From: Atrichornis clamosus | Taxonomy: Eukaryota; Chordata; Aves; Passeriformes; Menuridae | DNA: 64,000 bases | Direction: 5' to 3' | Assembly (NCBI GenBank): GCA_013400975.1 | Contig: WBMZ01014177.1 | Coordinates: 174,003 to 238,002 of the forward strand | Part shown: piece by piece, positions 1-13,600 of the stretch | Position numbering within the stretch: position 1 is the stretch's first letter | How the letters are laid out: each line of letters starts with the position of its first letter | Notes under the pieces: model-generated | Seen by the model: only the letters and a program-made list of their open reading frames with translations | The model's database searches: none | Told to the model about the DNA's origin: nothing | Made by a program: the position numbers and the translations under genes

Positions 1-2567
1 TCTAGAAGAGAACCAGAGCATTTTCTCTCTGGTAGATCTACCCCAGCAGTCTAAAAATTACCCTTACAAAACTGTCAGATTTCTTAAATTTAAAATAGAT
101 CCTTAATTTCTGGAAGTGCCTTCAGAAGCAGTGTTTTATTATCATCCTGGAACTTCTTGCTCACACTGGCTGCTGTTCAAAACCACCTTGGCACCAGAGT
201 TCTGGCCTGGCTGCAGCTTCACATCACCTGGCATCGGTAGCCTGGAAACAGTCCTTTGAGATAAATTACTATGGCACCAAATAGTGGCATAAAACTGGAC
301 AATAAAATGTTTTCCTTTCAAGAAATAACTGATGCTGTGAAGCTTTGCTGTCCTCTCCTGCCAGCTGCCCAGAAGCTGTCCATGCACAGTCTACTCACAG
401 AGCAGGCACCCTTACAGAGCCTGAAAACTCACTGCCCTCCAGAGAAAGGTGCTCAAGCATCCCTGCAGCAGAATGGCCCCACGTGGCTATTCCTCTCTCA
501 CAAACTCACATGAGGTAGAAAGTACCTGTGGCTTGGTTTCCAGAAGATCCATGAAAACACTCCCAGCCCAGCACTTCCCTTCCAGCTCACAGCCGGTAGG
601 CACTTCTCTGCCAGAACATCACACCCGCCTCCACATCCAGCCCTTGGCTCATCTCACCCTCACCCCTGCACCAAGGGAACGTCCTCTTAGCATTTCTAGT
701 TTCCTGCCCTAGTTTGGGTTGTGGGCAAGAAGTTGCCTGCTAATGTGTGCTGAGCTGTCTTGTCTGCAGTTTTACATTCTTTGGCACAAGTAAGAAAAGA
801 AAAATATCAGGTTTGGTATCATAACAAAATGAGCAGGCATAACCCAGGCTAAAACTCCTGAAGAGAAGGTGCCGAGACATAAGCCAAGAGAGTTTGTCTC
901 TGCTGAAACCCACTGTTCCCAGTCCTCAGCAGCGTTTCTCTAGGCTAGCTGAACAGCAGCTCTGCCTGCCCGGCCAGCGCCGAGCCTGGAGCCCCGTGTG
1001 CAGCCCCACACACCCACCCAGGCTGGCGTATGGTCCTTACAGCTGCTGCTGGCTACCAGGGCCAGGCTCTGGCCAGGATTATCTGTGCTGCAGAGAACTG
1101 CAAAGCCTTTCTGTCAGCCCACCCACGCTGGCCAGAGCTGGCAATTACATTGTTTATACAAAATACCTTTTGATTAATGGTTAGAGAAATAAAAGCTGTA
1201 ACATATGCTGCTCTCCATATAAAATCATAAGTCTGTCAGGCTTACGGTGCATCTGGCCAGGGAGGGGGGGGACAAAGATTTATCCTTCCTGTTATACCCT
1301 GTACCCCCTGCATTTAAGTCTGAGCTCCCTCCATCATTTCACCTTTACATTCTCAACCAATTCAGCAAAGAAATCCAAACATAGCCTCTGCAACAAACCC
1401 CACCAGGGTGTCAGAAAACATGAAGAAGGTGGGATATTTTCATGCTGACAGACCAAGTGGTAAATCTTCAGTAGAGAAGCATAGGTGGGACACCTGCCGG
1501 CAGTGGCTGATGAGGATCCCAGGAAAGGCATTGATTTCAGCTGCTCTTAGGGAAACTGAGGAAGTGGTTTCCTTGTTCAGAGCAGTTTATGAAATTCCTG
1601 TTTTATAGGTGTGACTCTGAACACTTGGTGCACACAAGCATTGAAAGAGTGTTGTCAGCTTTGCTTCGGGGGGGTCTGTCACACCGGTTGTGCTGGCAGC
1701 CAAAATCACCGACACCAGGTGTTCACACACACTGCCCTGGCAGCTCTGTCTGCCTGGAGAAAACAGCAGCCCTCACCTCACTGTGTGCTGAGGGAAAGCT
1801 CTCTGTGGTGCCACCACTGCTGAACCCAGGCCGCAGAGGGGGCCCCGGCACTGCCCACTCATTCAAACAGTCTTGACCACCTTATTTTCAAGTCCCCTTT
1901 GCAGAGGTCATGGGTTAATTGTTCCGAGAGTACATCCAAATTCACATTTTCTAATTGCATCTGATACTTGTGAGGTGCAAACAGCAATGCTGCAGATGTG
2001 ACAGCATAACAAACCAAAACTTGTCCTGGGACCTCGGGGAGAGGGTGAAGTGCCAGGCCCAGACCACCTGTGTAAACCCAGCGAGATGGTTTTGTGTGCT
2101 CCCTTCTTTCAAGGGAAGGGAGAAGCAGCACTCCCAGGGAGGCACGGCCAGTTACCACACCAACCCTAACAAACAGACCAGCTTTAGGAAGAAATAGGGT
2201 CAGCTGCACGGGAGACTGTCAGATCTGGGGAGAGACGACCACAAGTCTTCTTTTCACTGGGTAAGACAGCTGGGACAAAAGGGGACGGCTCAGTGCAGGG
2301 AAGAGTGCAGGACCCAGGAGAGAAAGCTCAGTGCTTCATCATTATTCACGCTTTTTTAATGCACCTCTTTGCTGTGAATAGACTGTAATAACAATTTCTG
2401 TGGCATTCTCAGAAAATGAGGATACTAAAGATACTTCTCCCTGAAGAGTCTTGCAAGCCCAAAAATTTCTGTTTCCCACTCCTCCACACTCTACCCCCAA
2501 ATAAATCAAGGGGATCTAAGATATTATATCTCTCTGCAAATTTTATCTCAGTTCTAAATAAGACGTT

Positions 2568-2641
2568 GGGCCAGATTCTCAGCTGGCATATATTTTGGGT
2601 CACTGAATCAAAGCCCAGTGGAATTGCACTGATCTGGCCTA
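2568..2641. mobile_element. Palindromic MITE-like relic
   Basis: Starts with GGGCCAGATTCTCAGCTGG and ends with GATCTGGCCT, so the ends are inverted copies, with CCCAGTGGAATTGCACTGAT near the right end. This resembles an ancient palindromic repeat common in turtle, crocodile and bird genomes; I cannot name the family. No target duplication is clear. Confidence 0.45.
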
Positions 2642-5305
2642 TTGTCTGTAATACAGATTAATAGAGGGATGGGGCTCTAAAGCAGTATCTGCAGCCAAAC
2701 CACAATTTCAGGCACTTCCTTGCCAGTTCCTTGTGCTGGGGGCCATAGATCACATAAAGTTACCATACAGATCAGAACAAAGTGCAAATGTAGGGACACC
2801 CTAAGCGTGTTAATTTTTGAGCAAATCCTTGCAATGAATAAAGAAGCCCAAGAAGGAAAAAAAGAAAGAGTAAAATCTATTGGCATTAACAATTCAAGCA
2901 CACAACAAAGTTAGGATCAGGACAATTCTGCCCATTCCCTAACAGAACACAACATTTATCAGCAAACCACTGACTATGCTGCTTCAAGACTCCACACAGC
3001 CACACTTCTGCATGGAAGATGTCCCACTAAACTTCTCAGCCTGGCAGAACAGAAACAAAAGCCAGTGAAAACAATGGGACAGAGGTAAAACCAAACAACA
3101 AATGAACACATTGAAGCTGTAGGGTAGAAAGAATGAAGCAAACCCTAACATGCCCCAGGGTGCAGGATTGCTCTGCTGGGCCCATTAATGCTGCATAACT
3201 GTTACCCAGCACCCACAAAAAGAATTATGTTTTTATATAAAACAATACGAAAACCTATCTAAGCTCAACAAACCACCAAGAGGTAAATCAGAGTAGCTAA
3301 TAGAATTCAATTATTTTTAAAAAAGGAATGTAATATGAAGCAAGGAAAGCATCCCAAAATTTTGAAGGGTCAATCTGGAAAAACTCATGAATAGTCCTTG
3401 ATTCAGAGCCAGTTATTATTATAACTGCACAACTTGGACCTGTGCTTTTGGAGGGAGGGAAATATCCCATGAAAGGAAACCTCCTCTTGGGGCCTGTGTG
3501 CCTTGTTGGCAGTGGGACCAGAGTATGGGAAAGACCAGGAGAACAAACCTGGAAGCAACTGTGGTGAAAGGGAAGGACTCCTCCACAGAGGTGACATCCT
3601 CTGTCACTAGGGGCAGAAGGAACCCAACAGGCTAGTTCTTCTTTCCAACTGAAGCCTTTCCCCAGGTGTTTTTTCATCCCTTCTGATGTGGCAGCTTTGT
3701 GTCTTGTGGTTGCATCTCTAATTTTTCCCTCAGTCAGTGGTGATTAAAAGATGGCCCTGAACTGCAATGTTTGTACAGAAACTTTTAATGTCTTGGAGTT
3801 TGGGATCTTTGGAGTAGATCCTTTGGCCGGGTCTGTGAGAGAGATAAAGATACCTGTCAAACGGGGAGCCAGTGAGTTTTTGTTTATAGCAAGCTGCCCT
3901 GTGTGGGCTCAATTCACATCAGTTTGTCAGGGACAGTTCATTACTCACAGCTGGGCTAGAGGCCCACCAAACATTTGAGGAGGTGCTGGCCTTTAGTAAG
4001 GCCATTAAAACCAAAAAGCAGTGATAAATACTCCTGTTGTTACGCCTCCAGAAAGCTCAAAGGTTTAATGAACTGGGAATCTTCCTGCTCCTTCTCTGAC
4101 TAAAGTTCCTCCCGATCACAACAGACTCTGTAAAAGAGAAGCTCGCCAACCACAACTGGTGCTTTTCTAGGGTACACTGACGTAAGCAGTGATCAGTTTT
4201 TCCTATATGTTATGGCTGCTATATAGTAGGCAAGTAGTGGGAAAACAAAGACAAGGACTTTGAAAGGCATTTACTAAAAAAACCAACCAAAAAATCAAAC
4301 AAATCATCTTGCTAATTATCTTTGATACGTTTGTGTTAATCTTAAGCACCTTAAACCCATTTCAGAAAACTGAAATAACATCGGATTGATCTTTGACTGC
4401 TGAATGGTGTCAATAGCAAATGCTTTTTAAGACCAGAAAAGTCCATCAACTCTAAATAAATACTCCATTATCCATTTGTTTTTCACCATCTTCCCTCTTT
4501 TCAATCAAACCTGCACCACCTGGCTTTAAGTTGGACTTGACTTTCTCTGAAGTCATAAAATGATCCTTGATCTAGAGTTATATAAAGATTCATTGTATTT
4601 TCAGACTGCTTTTGACCAGCACTGGAGAAGACGGAGGAGACAGACTCACTTGTCCATCATGTCATTCCAGCACGGCGGGCAGGAGACAGCTGCAGCTTTA
4701 TCAGTCAGGGGCTGCTTAGCTCCAGTGCCAGGGAATGGGGTTGCCCACTCTGCCAGTGAGCGTGTAGACAGCTTTTCCTGTAGCTCCAACTGATAAAGAG
4801 GTTGGAGGTTTTCTAAAAGCAGCTCAGGAAGCAAACAGACCAAACTGCAGTCATGTAGCACTTACAGCAAAGGCCATACCTGGAAAAGGGGCCAGAAATA
4901 GCCACCTTAGTCCAGGGTGGTGAACTAGAAAATAGATACATGCATGTGAAGGAGGGGGAGCACCCGAACACCCGGTTATTGTATAGGAGTGACCCAGAGC
5001 CATCAGGCAGAACTCTATTCCAGACACTGCTCACTGCGCTGGTTTGAAATATGTTGGTGTATTTTGTTGTGATTCTGGTTTATATCATTTGTTTGTTTTT
5101 AAGGGAAGAAAAAAGGTTAAAAAAATAAATAGCAGTAAGACATAAGCATTGCCAGTCTTTTCAGAATAGATTTGTACCATCTACCAGAGCTCACACCTTT
5201 TATTCTTGCTGAGCTTTAGTCAGCACTCTTCTCTGAAAGCAGTCATTTTGCATAGCAGTTAATCTCGATCAAACTCATGGCAGCTTAGATATTTTCAAAC
5301 CAGTT

Positions 5306-5318
5306 AAAAAAAAAAAAA
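5306..5318. repeat. A13 homopolymer
   Basis: A run of 13 A in the downstream flank, not attached to an identifiable retroposon. Confidence 0.88.
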
Positions 5319-5662
5319 TCCAGCTACAGCTCTCTCATGGCCAGAAATGTTAGGCAATTTTTTAAGCATTATTTTACAAGCTAGTTTGAAGGTCTGAATT
5401 AAATTTTTTTCTAAAGTTGGGGAAAAAATTATCCTTCTCAGAAATGCATTGACTTACAAAAAACTCATCCCAGATGTATATCAAATATATATCTGAGAAC
5501 TTAGGTCCAGAGAAGATCTGGAGAGTTGAGGTGTGCTTGCTCTTGGTTACACTGCTAAGGGAAGCTTAGCTCATCCAAAGTTCAAGCTCAGCTCCAGATC
5601 AGCCTGTGATACGTTTCTCAGCGGTGCTGAGATCACCACCATCATGAATGCCAGCCCCTCCA

Positions 5663-5835
5663 GAGGCAGTTGTCCAGCTCAGTCATGATGCCCAGACCAC
5701 ATTGTCTCCCATTTTTTATTTGTATATTTTTAATATTTACACATAAAAAATGGGAGGCAGTTGTCCAGCTCAGTCATGATGCCCAGACCACATTGTCTCC
5801 CATTTTTTATTTGTATATTTTTAATATTTACACAT
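5663..5835. repeat. Perfect 82-bp direct repeat, period 91 bp, with inverted arm
   Basis: Copies at 5663-5744 and 5754-5835 are identical over 82 bp. The 9-bp spacer (5745-5753) plus flanks form a 14-bp perfect inverted match (5743-5756) to 5706-5719 inside copy 1. The period is not a multiple of three and no gene is present. Confidence 0.95.
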
Positions 5836-8800
5836 TATGTATTCACTTCTGTGGGAGATCAAATTCAAGAAAAAAGTAAATATTTTTAAGCAGTCTCTTG
5901 ATGCACCATCAGTTTGTCTTGTCATCCAGGAGAAAAGGGCAGAACACCAGTGCTATGTGACTGCAGGACTTCATAAGTCCTAAGCAAAGGTGTGGAAGAG
6001 TGCCAAAGCCACTGAGAATTGTTACCTTATGGAAATTCAGTAGTTATTTGGTGTGTTCTGTGGGAGAAAGGCCAACAGTGCTGACACACTGCAAGGGAAG
6101 GTGCATGCTTACATGGTGGTCAGCACCACAGGTGTGCTGGGACATCTTTAGATATCTGTTCCATCCTCAAAACAAAACTTCCCCTCCTTGGTACCCTCTA
6201 CCAGATGCTGCATTTCACGCTCACAGGGGTATGCTTGCACACACGCCTGAGCTCTGCCCTGCTCAGCCACCCTGAGCCCTCGCCAGCCCAGCCACCGCGC
6301 GCTGGGGCTGTGTGGCAGCTGCTCTGTACGGCAAACTCGGGTGTGTTCACGGTGGGGCTCTCCATGAGGCACATCTGCATCCCAGTTTCCTAGTCTCAGA
6401 GCTGCCAATCTAGCGGGGGATGCAAATCACAGATGTGCAGCTCTGTGCCACAAGTACTTCCCATCCAAGAAACACACAGGGCTCTTCCATGCCCCTGTAC
6501 TCACCTGAACCCACCACGTTCAGCTGGGCTCATGTGCTGACTTGGCAAGTGCCCTGTCTCCCTGCAGACCTTACTCTAACAGCCACTGGTGTCTCAGGTG
6601 CATCTCCCAAAACAGCCTGATTTCAAGCTTAGTTACATTCCCAAACTGCATATTCTGATCCAAAATCCTACCCAGTGTACATTTGTACCATTTTTCCTCA
6701 GCTATCTCAAGGGACTTGCCAAATGTATGCCAAAATTTCTTGGTCATATAAGAGAATCAACTATATGTCACACTTAGAGATCAATATATTTAAATCAGAT
6801 TTGTTGAGCTTAAATTTGACATAATTGCCTTTCCTTCATTTTTTTTTCATATGGTATAATCATGAGCATCTGTCTTAGCTTTTAATCTGTTTAAAACTTT
6901 ATTGGCATAGTCATATGAGGTAAGTAAATATTTTTTTCATGAGCCTATAAAACATTATTAGTTTATTTTTTCATCATGTCAGGTTGGATAAGTATCTCAC
7001 AGTGCCTGTACATCTTCATGAGGCTTTTATTATTTATTTTGATTTAGACTAAACCAAAATGAAGATCTGTGCCAAAGCCCTGAGTTTTTTTGACAGTCTT
7101 TAAGATATACAGTAATAAAATTGAATTAACAGGCTCCCTCAGTGATTTCCAGATGGAAACACAGTGGTAACAGCAGAGAAACTACAAGAGCTTTAGTCCC
7201 TCTGTTCTGCCCCAGCATTGCAGCGACACATCCTTTGCATCTCTCCCATCCCAAAGAACAAGGGCCAGAGGGCAATGGGACAAAAAAGGATGGGACCCAG
7301 TTGTCAAAATAATAACCTTGCCCATTCCCAAACATCCAAGGCAAATATGAGCTTTGCAGGATGGTGCTGGACTTTGCAATTTTTAAGAAATAATAGCTCT
7401 GGAATAGATCATTTAGCATTTTATCCACACAGAGAATTAGTACAGATTATCTTCACTAATGCAACCATTAGTTGTGATTCATTCTCTAGGTCACTTATAC
7501 AGAGTTAATGTCTCTGTGTGCACTACCTTGATGTGAATTGCTAACACCACAAAGTACACAGTTTACCCCAGAACTGAGGAGAGAAGGGTCTACATAGGTT
7601 CATTTTCCAGCTCATGAATCTTGAGCACTCCAGAGCAGACAGTTCTGACTCAGGACACTTAACTTTAAATATCATCTTTTGTCCAGTTGAAAGAACCTAA
7701 AAAGAACCATTTCTCTCCATCTTTACAAACTGGACAAAACAAATAAATTCTGTCTTTGAATTTGTTAAGTGCCAAAAGAACCAACAACAGAGGAAAATGT
7801 TGTCCCACATGAAAACATCTGCACAACTTTGCATTTGTACACTCAATGTCCCCATCATCCAAAGAAGAAAGTCACCACCAAAAGCACAAAAACTGTTTCT
7901 GATCTGACTGGCATAAGAAACTCATAAGAGTGCAGTGTTGTATTCACATTGAGCAAACTTGATCTGAGACCTTAAAATGCATTGCTTCTGCAGCCTTTAC
8001 TAGCCAACCTTTTAGAGAAATAGGGCAATATTCATTTAGAAATAGTTGAAAAATTCATTTTTGTGCTTGAAAGCAACTGTTGTACCTATGAAGGAGGTGA
8101 CTGACCTTGCCAGCCACCTGTGGATGGCACCACAACAGAAGCAGAGTAGCCTTTTGGACCAATTGTGATACGTGGCTTGATCCATTACAGTCAGTAGGTC
8201 TTCAAAAGCAATGGTAATTGTAGGGGTAATTTGTAGGACTGAGACCATAGTCTTACAAATAAATGGGGGTGGAGAGAGAAAATGAGCAAATTAAGCAAGC
8301 AGAATTAAACATTTTTACTGAAGTTATTTTTCTGTTCTGTGATTCCTCCTTTTGCATCCATGGCAAACGCAACATCCTTTTTGTGTACAAGATGCACCTT
8401 GCCCACTTACACGCCTGCTCCTCCCTGTCCTCCAGCCTTCCTCACAGAGCACACTGGGAAAGGCTCTTTTACAGGAATTGCAGTTTCCTCAAAGCTAAGA
8501 TAATACATTCAGAAGAATCCAGAAAGAAACCAGGGCTCTCCCTCTGTACCTCAGCAGATCCTGAAGCAAGAGGGAAGACCTATTTTACCTTCAGTGACAT
8601 TAAGCAATACACATCCATGATATCAACAGGTAAAGCAACTCAACATAATCCAAACATTTCACTCCTGCCACCACTGCTGTTGAAATGCAGAGAAACTGTG
8701 CTCTGGACACTATAATTACTTACCTAAGGAGGTTTAATTATCTAATAGTTAAACAGCCCCAGTGCCAGCAGACAGCATCCTCACCTGTGCAGTTGTCCCA

Positions 8801-10019
8801 TTTTCCTCTTACCCCTGTGCCACACGCAGAGCACCTGGAGGGGGCTGGGCCCCCACCAATCTGCAGCACAGAGGTGGAGAGTCCACAGCTGAGGCATCTG
8901 CCTCCTCCTGAGGGCTGGGGAAGACTGGGAGGCAAAGGACACAGGCCTGAGGCTTCCTTGCCTGTGGTAAAATAAGGAGACCACTGGGCTACCCTACGTT
9001 GTGCTGGTGCCAGATGGTGGCGGACCAAGGGCTGTAATGAGCCCTCTGAGGTTTCCCTTTTCCACTATATTTCCCCTCCTTTCTCCATGGCATCCCAAAA
9101 GTGATCAAACACACAAGCCACCATCACAGTTGGAAAAACACTGGTATGCAACTTCAGTAAATATAACTCAGTTGTACTAATAAAATTGAAAACAGAGAAG
9201 TGACATAAAAAGAATGTACATTATTTTAAATTGCAATTTTTATATGTTCACTTTTATTGCCTTGCTCTTTAAAATAAGTTCAGAACCTGATTTACTTTAA
9301 TAAAAGTTTAATTTCACATCTTGGTTTCAGTTCTGTACTCTTAATTTTTTCTATGGCCAGCCTTCTGACAGGAAAAGAGCTAGAGCAGCTGGGAAATTTT
9401 ACAGGCAGGTTATATCCAAGTCACTGTAATACAGTGGTTAAAAGCAAATTCGATTGTAGCTTCCACTGTAGAAGAATGATTTTGTCTTTCGTTTTTTCAT
9501 ATGTATTGTTTTGAAGAAGTAGCAAATAGAAACGGAGCTATTTTTCACATCTGAAACTGTTAAGTGCATCGACATTTCACAGTCACATTTCAAAGTCAAC
9601 AGCAGTGGCAGACAAGAGGCCAAACCCAGAGTGCATAAAACACGTGACCCACAGCAGCACCAGAGAAGCCTCCTGCTTTCAGAAGCCTAAGCATCCCAAA
9701 CAAAATTTGAATTACACTTCTTTTAACTGAAAATTGCCAAGTGATTTCAGAACACAAAGGCCAATAACAATTACTCGCCTTGCTCCACAGCTGAGCACAT
9801 GCTGACCCCAAGCTCATTCAACACACAAACGGATCCATTAGCAAAGTCAGGTTGGATACGCATGGGTTGGCTGATTATAAAGACAAGGGCAGAACATGAC
9901 TTGCAGAATAATTATCAGAAGTATCTAATATAACTGCACAGAAGTGAAATCGCCTCTTTAAGCCATCGGAGACTCACAGCTCTCATGTTTAAACCCTGCT
10001 TCAACACATCGGAAGCACA
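5836..10019. other. Flanking DNA, no gene recognised
   Basis: Unique sequence with chance frames only; the longest, 150 codons at 8263-8715 on the plus strand, shows no domain or codon pattern suggesting a gene. GC content rises near 8760-8970. Confidence 0.75.
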
Positions 10020-10640
10020 AGCAATACCAAGAGACACCCGTGAGCGCACATTGAGGGAGCCCGGACTCCACGCAGCCGCGCTCAGGGCTCCCCCTTTTCC
10101 GGGGGAGCACCTGGCTCTCCCAGCCCTGGAGCAAGGGCTCCCCCCAGCCCCTCTCTGAGGGGACACCTCATACAGCTTCATTTTGGCCCAGGGAGGGGAG
10201 CCCTTGCTGCTCCGCCATCGTCTCCAAGCCTGTTGGACCACAGGGCCCTCAGGGCACCGTGTCCAGCCAAGGGCAGCCCCACTGCAGACCTCCCTCCCGA
10301 CCCGCGCTAGCCACCGGCTCCAAGCCCCCGCGGTACTATCAACGAGCAAAGAGGCAACAAAACCACCAGCATCGGCATGTGCTCTTACCTGGAGAAGGAG
10401 CGCCCTGCCACGGTCTGCCCGCTCCGGTCGGCAGCGCTGCTCTGTGGAGAGCTGCAGCCCCCCAGACACTCAACCCAGAGCGGGCACAGCGCCCGGGGCA
10501 GAGGGGCTCAGCTGAGGGACAACCCCGCCTCCCGCCGCGGGCACACACCTGGCACCAGGGCACAGCTGCGGCCTATTCTCGAACCGGGGCTGGGAGGAAT
10601 AGGTGCTGTCACGCACTGGGGAAAGGGCTGAGTAGTCTTT
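10020..10640. promoter_or_regulatory. Orphan CpG island-like region
   Basis: About 600 bp of GC-rich DNA with dozens of CpG dinucleotides, 8 kb downstream of AGPS and surrounded by CpG-poor sequence. It looks like a promoter island, but no protein exon is recognisable in it. Candidate splice donors are CTCCAG|GTAAGAGC on the minus strand (exon end 10389) and GGCAG|GTGAGATT on the plus strand (exon end 10782). It could start a noncoding transcript; direction is unknown. Confidence 0.5.
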
Positions 10641-13600
10641 CGAGTGGCAGCCCTCAGGCAGCGATTTCTGACCTCTTTCTCCTTTGTTTAACCATCCCCT
10701 CCCCAGAGATAAGAGCTGTCCCTCAGTGGCTGCCAGGACAGGGTGTGTGTGTGTGCTCCCACACATGCCGTGAGTAAGGCAGGTGAGATTTGCTCAAGCA
10801 GGACTGGAAATCATGTGAAGGACAAAGCTGCCTGTCTCGGAACCAGAATACACCCAGCCAGAGCAAGAAAAGTCTGTCTGGAATAACACGGCATGAGTTT
10901 GCAGATGTAGAGAACGAAAATAGCCCTTGTGAGGCAGATCAGCCCTCCGTGTGTCAAACTCCCACACAGCCCAGCCTGGCAGGAGATCAGCAAACCTCGG
11001 GGTCTCGGCGTGTGGCCCCCCAGCCAGCTTCCTGGGAAGTCAGCACACACAAACGTCTTGTTTCTGAACAGTTGATGTGCAAGCAATGAGCACATCCTGT
11101 CCTTCAGACTCACAGCAGAAGCAGAACGTCACAGTTATGACTTAAGATGCCAAGCACCAACATGGAACGTGCAGATCTGCACGCAGAGGGGAACAGATGC
11201 AAACACAACCGCTCACGGACACTACTCCTGTGTTTGTAAACCCGCTCAGCTCCCTGCTCAGAGAATCTGCGTTTAACTCCAGCGGTGAGTACTTGTGCTC
11301 TGGCTGCTGAAGGTCTTGCTCGTTGCTAGTGTCTCTGCAATTGCGTAACTCATCACTGATGGGTCATTCACAAGGTTCCCGACCCAACCACTCACAGCTG
11401 GTTTAACTTTGCTCTGTGCTGACTGGTCCGCAGCTGTAGCATACCAGCATGTGGTTTTAAACAAAAGAAAACTAAACCGACCCTATTGCTCTTCTTTCTT
11501 CATTTTTTTTTGAAGGGGTGGATGAGAATCAGCCTATCCTTTCTGCAACAGCAGCAAGGATAACTTTGGTTTTAGTAATGCAAATCACACAGTGACAGAG
11601 GTGAGGCGGAAGGACCCAAAGCACTGTAGCATGGCTGAGCAGGCAGCCCACGAAGGCTCAGCTGTAAACACCTACTCCAGCCCAGATATGTCCGGGAGTC
11701 TTACATGAGCTACTGAAAATAACAGGAAATAACATTATGTTTCATTCGTGTCTGCAGAGCGGCACACAGCTCTACAAATGGCGAGACAGTGATTTCCTCT
11801 CATCGGCCTTAAAAAAAGTACTACATTGTAACCGAGGCAGCAGATTTGTTACCATCTGAAATTTATCATTTCTCTGTAGCAACCAAGTCCCTTCTGCCTG
11901 GCTGGTGCTGCCAGATGTTCATTTCACTGTAATTTAGTCACACACACAAGACACTGGCTTGCACTGCCCTTTCTCTGTTTTCCCCATTAGCAATCCTCTT
12001 TGCTTCCTGGTCATGATTTCATTAGCAGTAAGTGATGCAACAGCCAGGTGAAGTTGTACAAAGAAGTTTTTATTAAGCGTGCTGGTGGGCTGTGCTGCCT
12101 GCTGAAGCTTTGCAGAGGGACAACGCCCATGTTCCAGGGTGTGATGTTAAACCTCTGCACTGCACAGGAGTAAGAGCCTTCCTGGGAGCCTTTCTCCACT
12201 GCCCCTTGGGCAGCTGTCACTCATCTCCATCCAAAAGAGCACACCCTGCTTCCTCAGGCACAGGCTGGGTACCTACATGGACAGGCTCCACCCTGGCAAA
12301 GCTACAGCAATATCATCTTCTCTTTGGCATCGTCTCTCCCCAATCCCTTTTCACGGCTTGTTTTTGTTCCCTGCAGACTGTTTTTAATGCTATGCTTTAA
12401 AGTAGAAGGCTACCAAGTACAGTCCGTTCGAGGAGCTTCTGCACATATAAACTGAGCTCCAATACCATTTCAAGAAAGCCAGTGGCTTCTATTCTTCATG
12501 TTCTAGCACTAGAATATGCTAACCTGTAAAGCACTAGAATATGCTAACCTGAGCACAACTGAGAATTTAGGCATAACACAGTTACAAGCAGGAATAAAGA
12601 AAGACAAAACCTTCATTTATTACAAAAATCTTAATTTAAAAAAAAAAACAAACCAAACCTGCCTGGAAGAACAGTGTTGCCCTGTACTTCCAGAAGCAAC
12701 AGTACTAAGAAGGTATGTTTGCCTTGTGGCTTATCCACTTTATCAAAGTATTGCATTTAGCTCACCCACATCTTGCTTTCTAATGTTGGCCAGATTTTCT
12801 TTCCTTAATAACCAGCTTTTATGGCCTCATCTCTACATGTATTTACCCAGCTGCTATGTATTTGCTAGGGGAGCACGTGTGTCACTTCATGTTTCAGAAG
12901 GGCTTTTAACCCTCGCCTCTGGGCAGTCAGGATTTCCTGCTCTGCAGCAGCAGGAACAGAACGAGACAGGAAACATTGCCGGCTGCTGCCACGGGCTGGG
13001 AGGGAGCAAGGTCAGCGGCTGGGTTTGAACCTTCTCATTACTCCCCCATCCTCAGGATTGTGTCTAGTCAAGAACTGGACTTCCCAAATTGCCCTTTTAT
13101 GTTTTCAGTATCTGCCGAACTTGAGTACCTAACACCAGTGATATTCCTTGTCTTTAAACTGCTGTGAATATCGTGTTGCTGAGCCAGCACTGACTGATGC
13201 AACGGCAGCGCCGGATATCCAAATGCTCAGTGTCCGTGTCACTCATGGGAATAGAGCCAAGCCCTTCCAGCGGCCTGGAATGGGAGAATTTTTATCACAA
13301 CCCTGTCTTGAGACCATCCATTTTATCTTTTGCTGTGCAGGAGCATCGTGAGAAGTCAGCAACACTCAGACAAGCCACGTGATACTGAACAGCAGAGTTG
13401 GGACAATCATTTGACATTCTTCATAATTTAAAAATACGGTTTTAAAGCATTATTTTTAAACAAATACATTTTTCTCTTATTTCCTAATACGATCGCAAGT
13501 TTTAGATTTTAGCACACACACAAATCCACGGCTGTGGTCAACACTTCTGTTTTATCCTCCAGAGGGCTGCTATGATACTTTACAGTACCACAACAAATAC

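Larger units (their letters stand above)
1..5662. other. Flanking DNA, no gene recognised
   Basis: Mixed-composition unique sequence, with short chance reading frames on both strands, none over 130 codons and none with a recognisable domain. It holds the MITE-like relic at 2568-2641 and the A13 run. Confidence 0.75.

Noticed and set aside
8263..8715. 150-codon open frame on the plus strand
   Set aside because: No recognisable motif, no conserved look, no island or splice context; consistent with chance.
9915..10469. 184-codon open frame on the minus strand
   Set aside because: It lies in the CpG island where stop codons are rare by composition. The peptide is Ala/Arg/Ser-rich with no recognisable domain, and equally long frames overlap on the other strand.
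10571..10590. GGTTCGAG on the minus strand, like a tRNA B box
   Set aside because: The T-stem does not pair and no A box or acceptor stem is found at the right distance.
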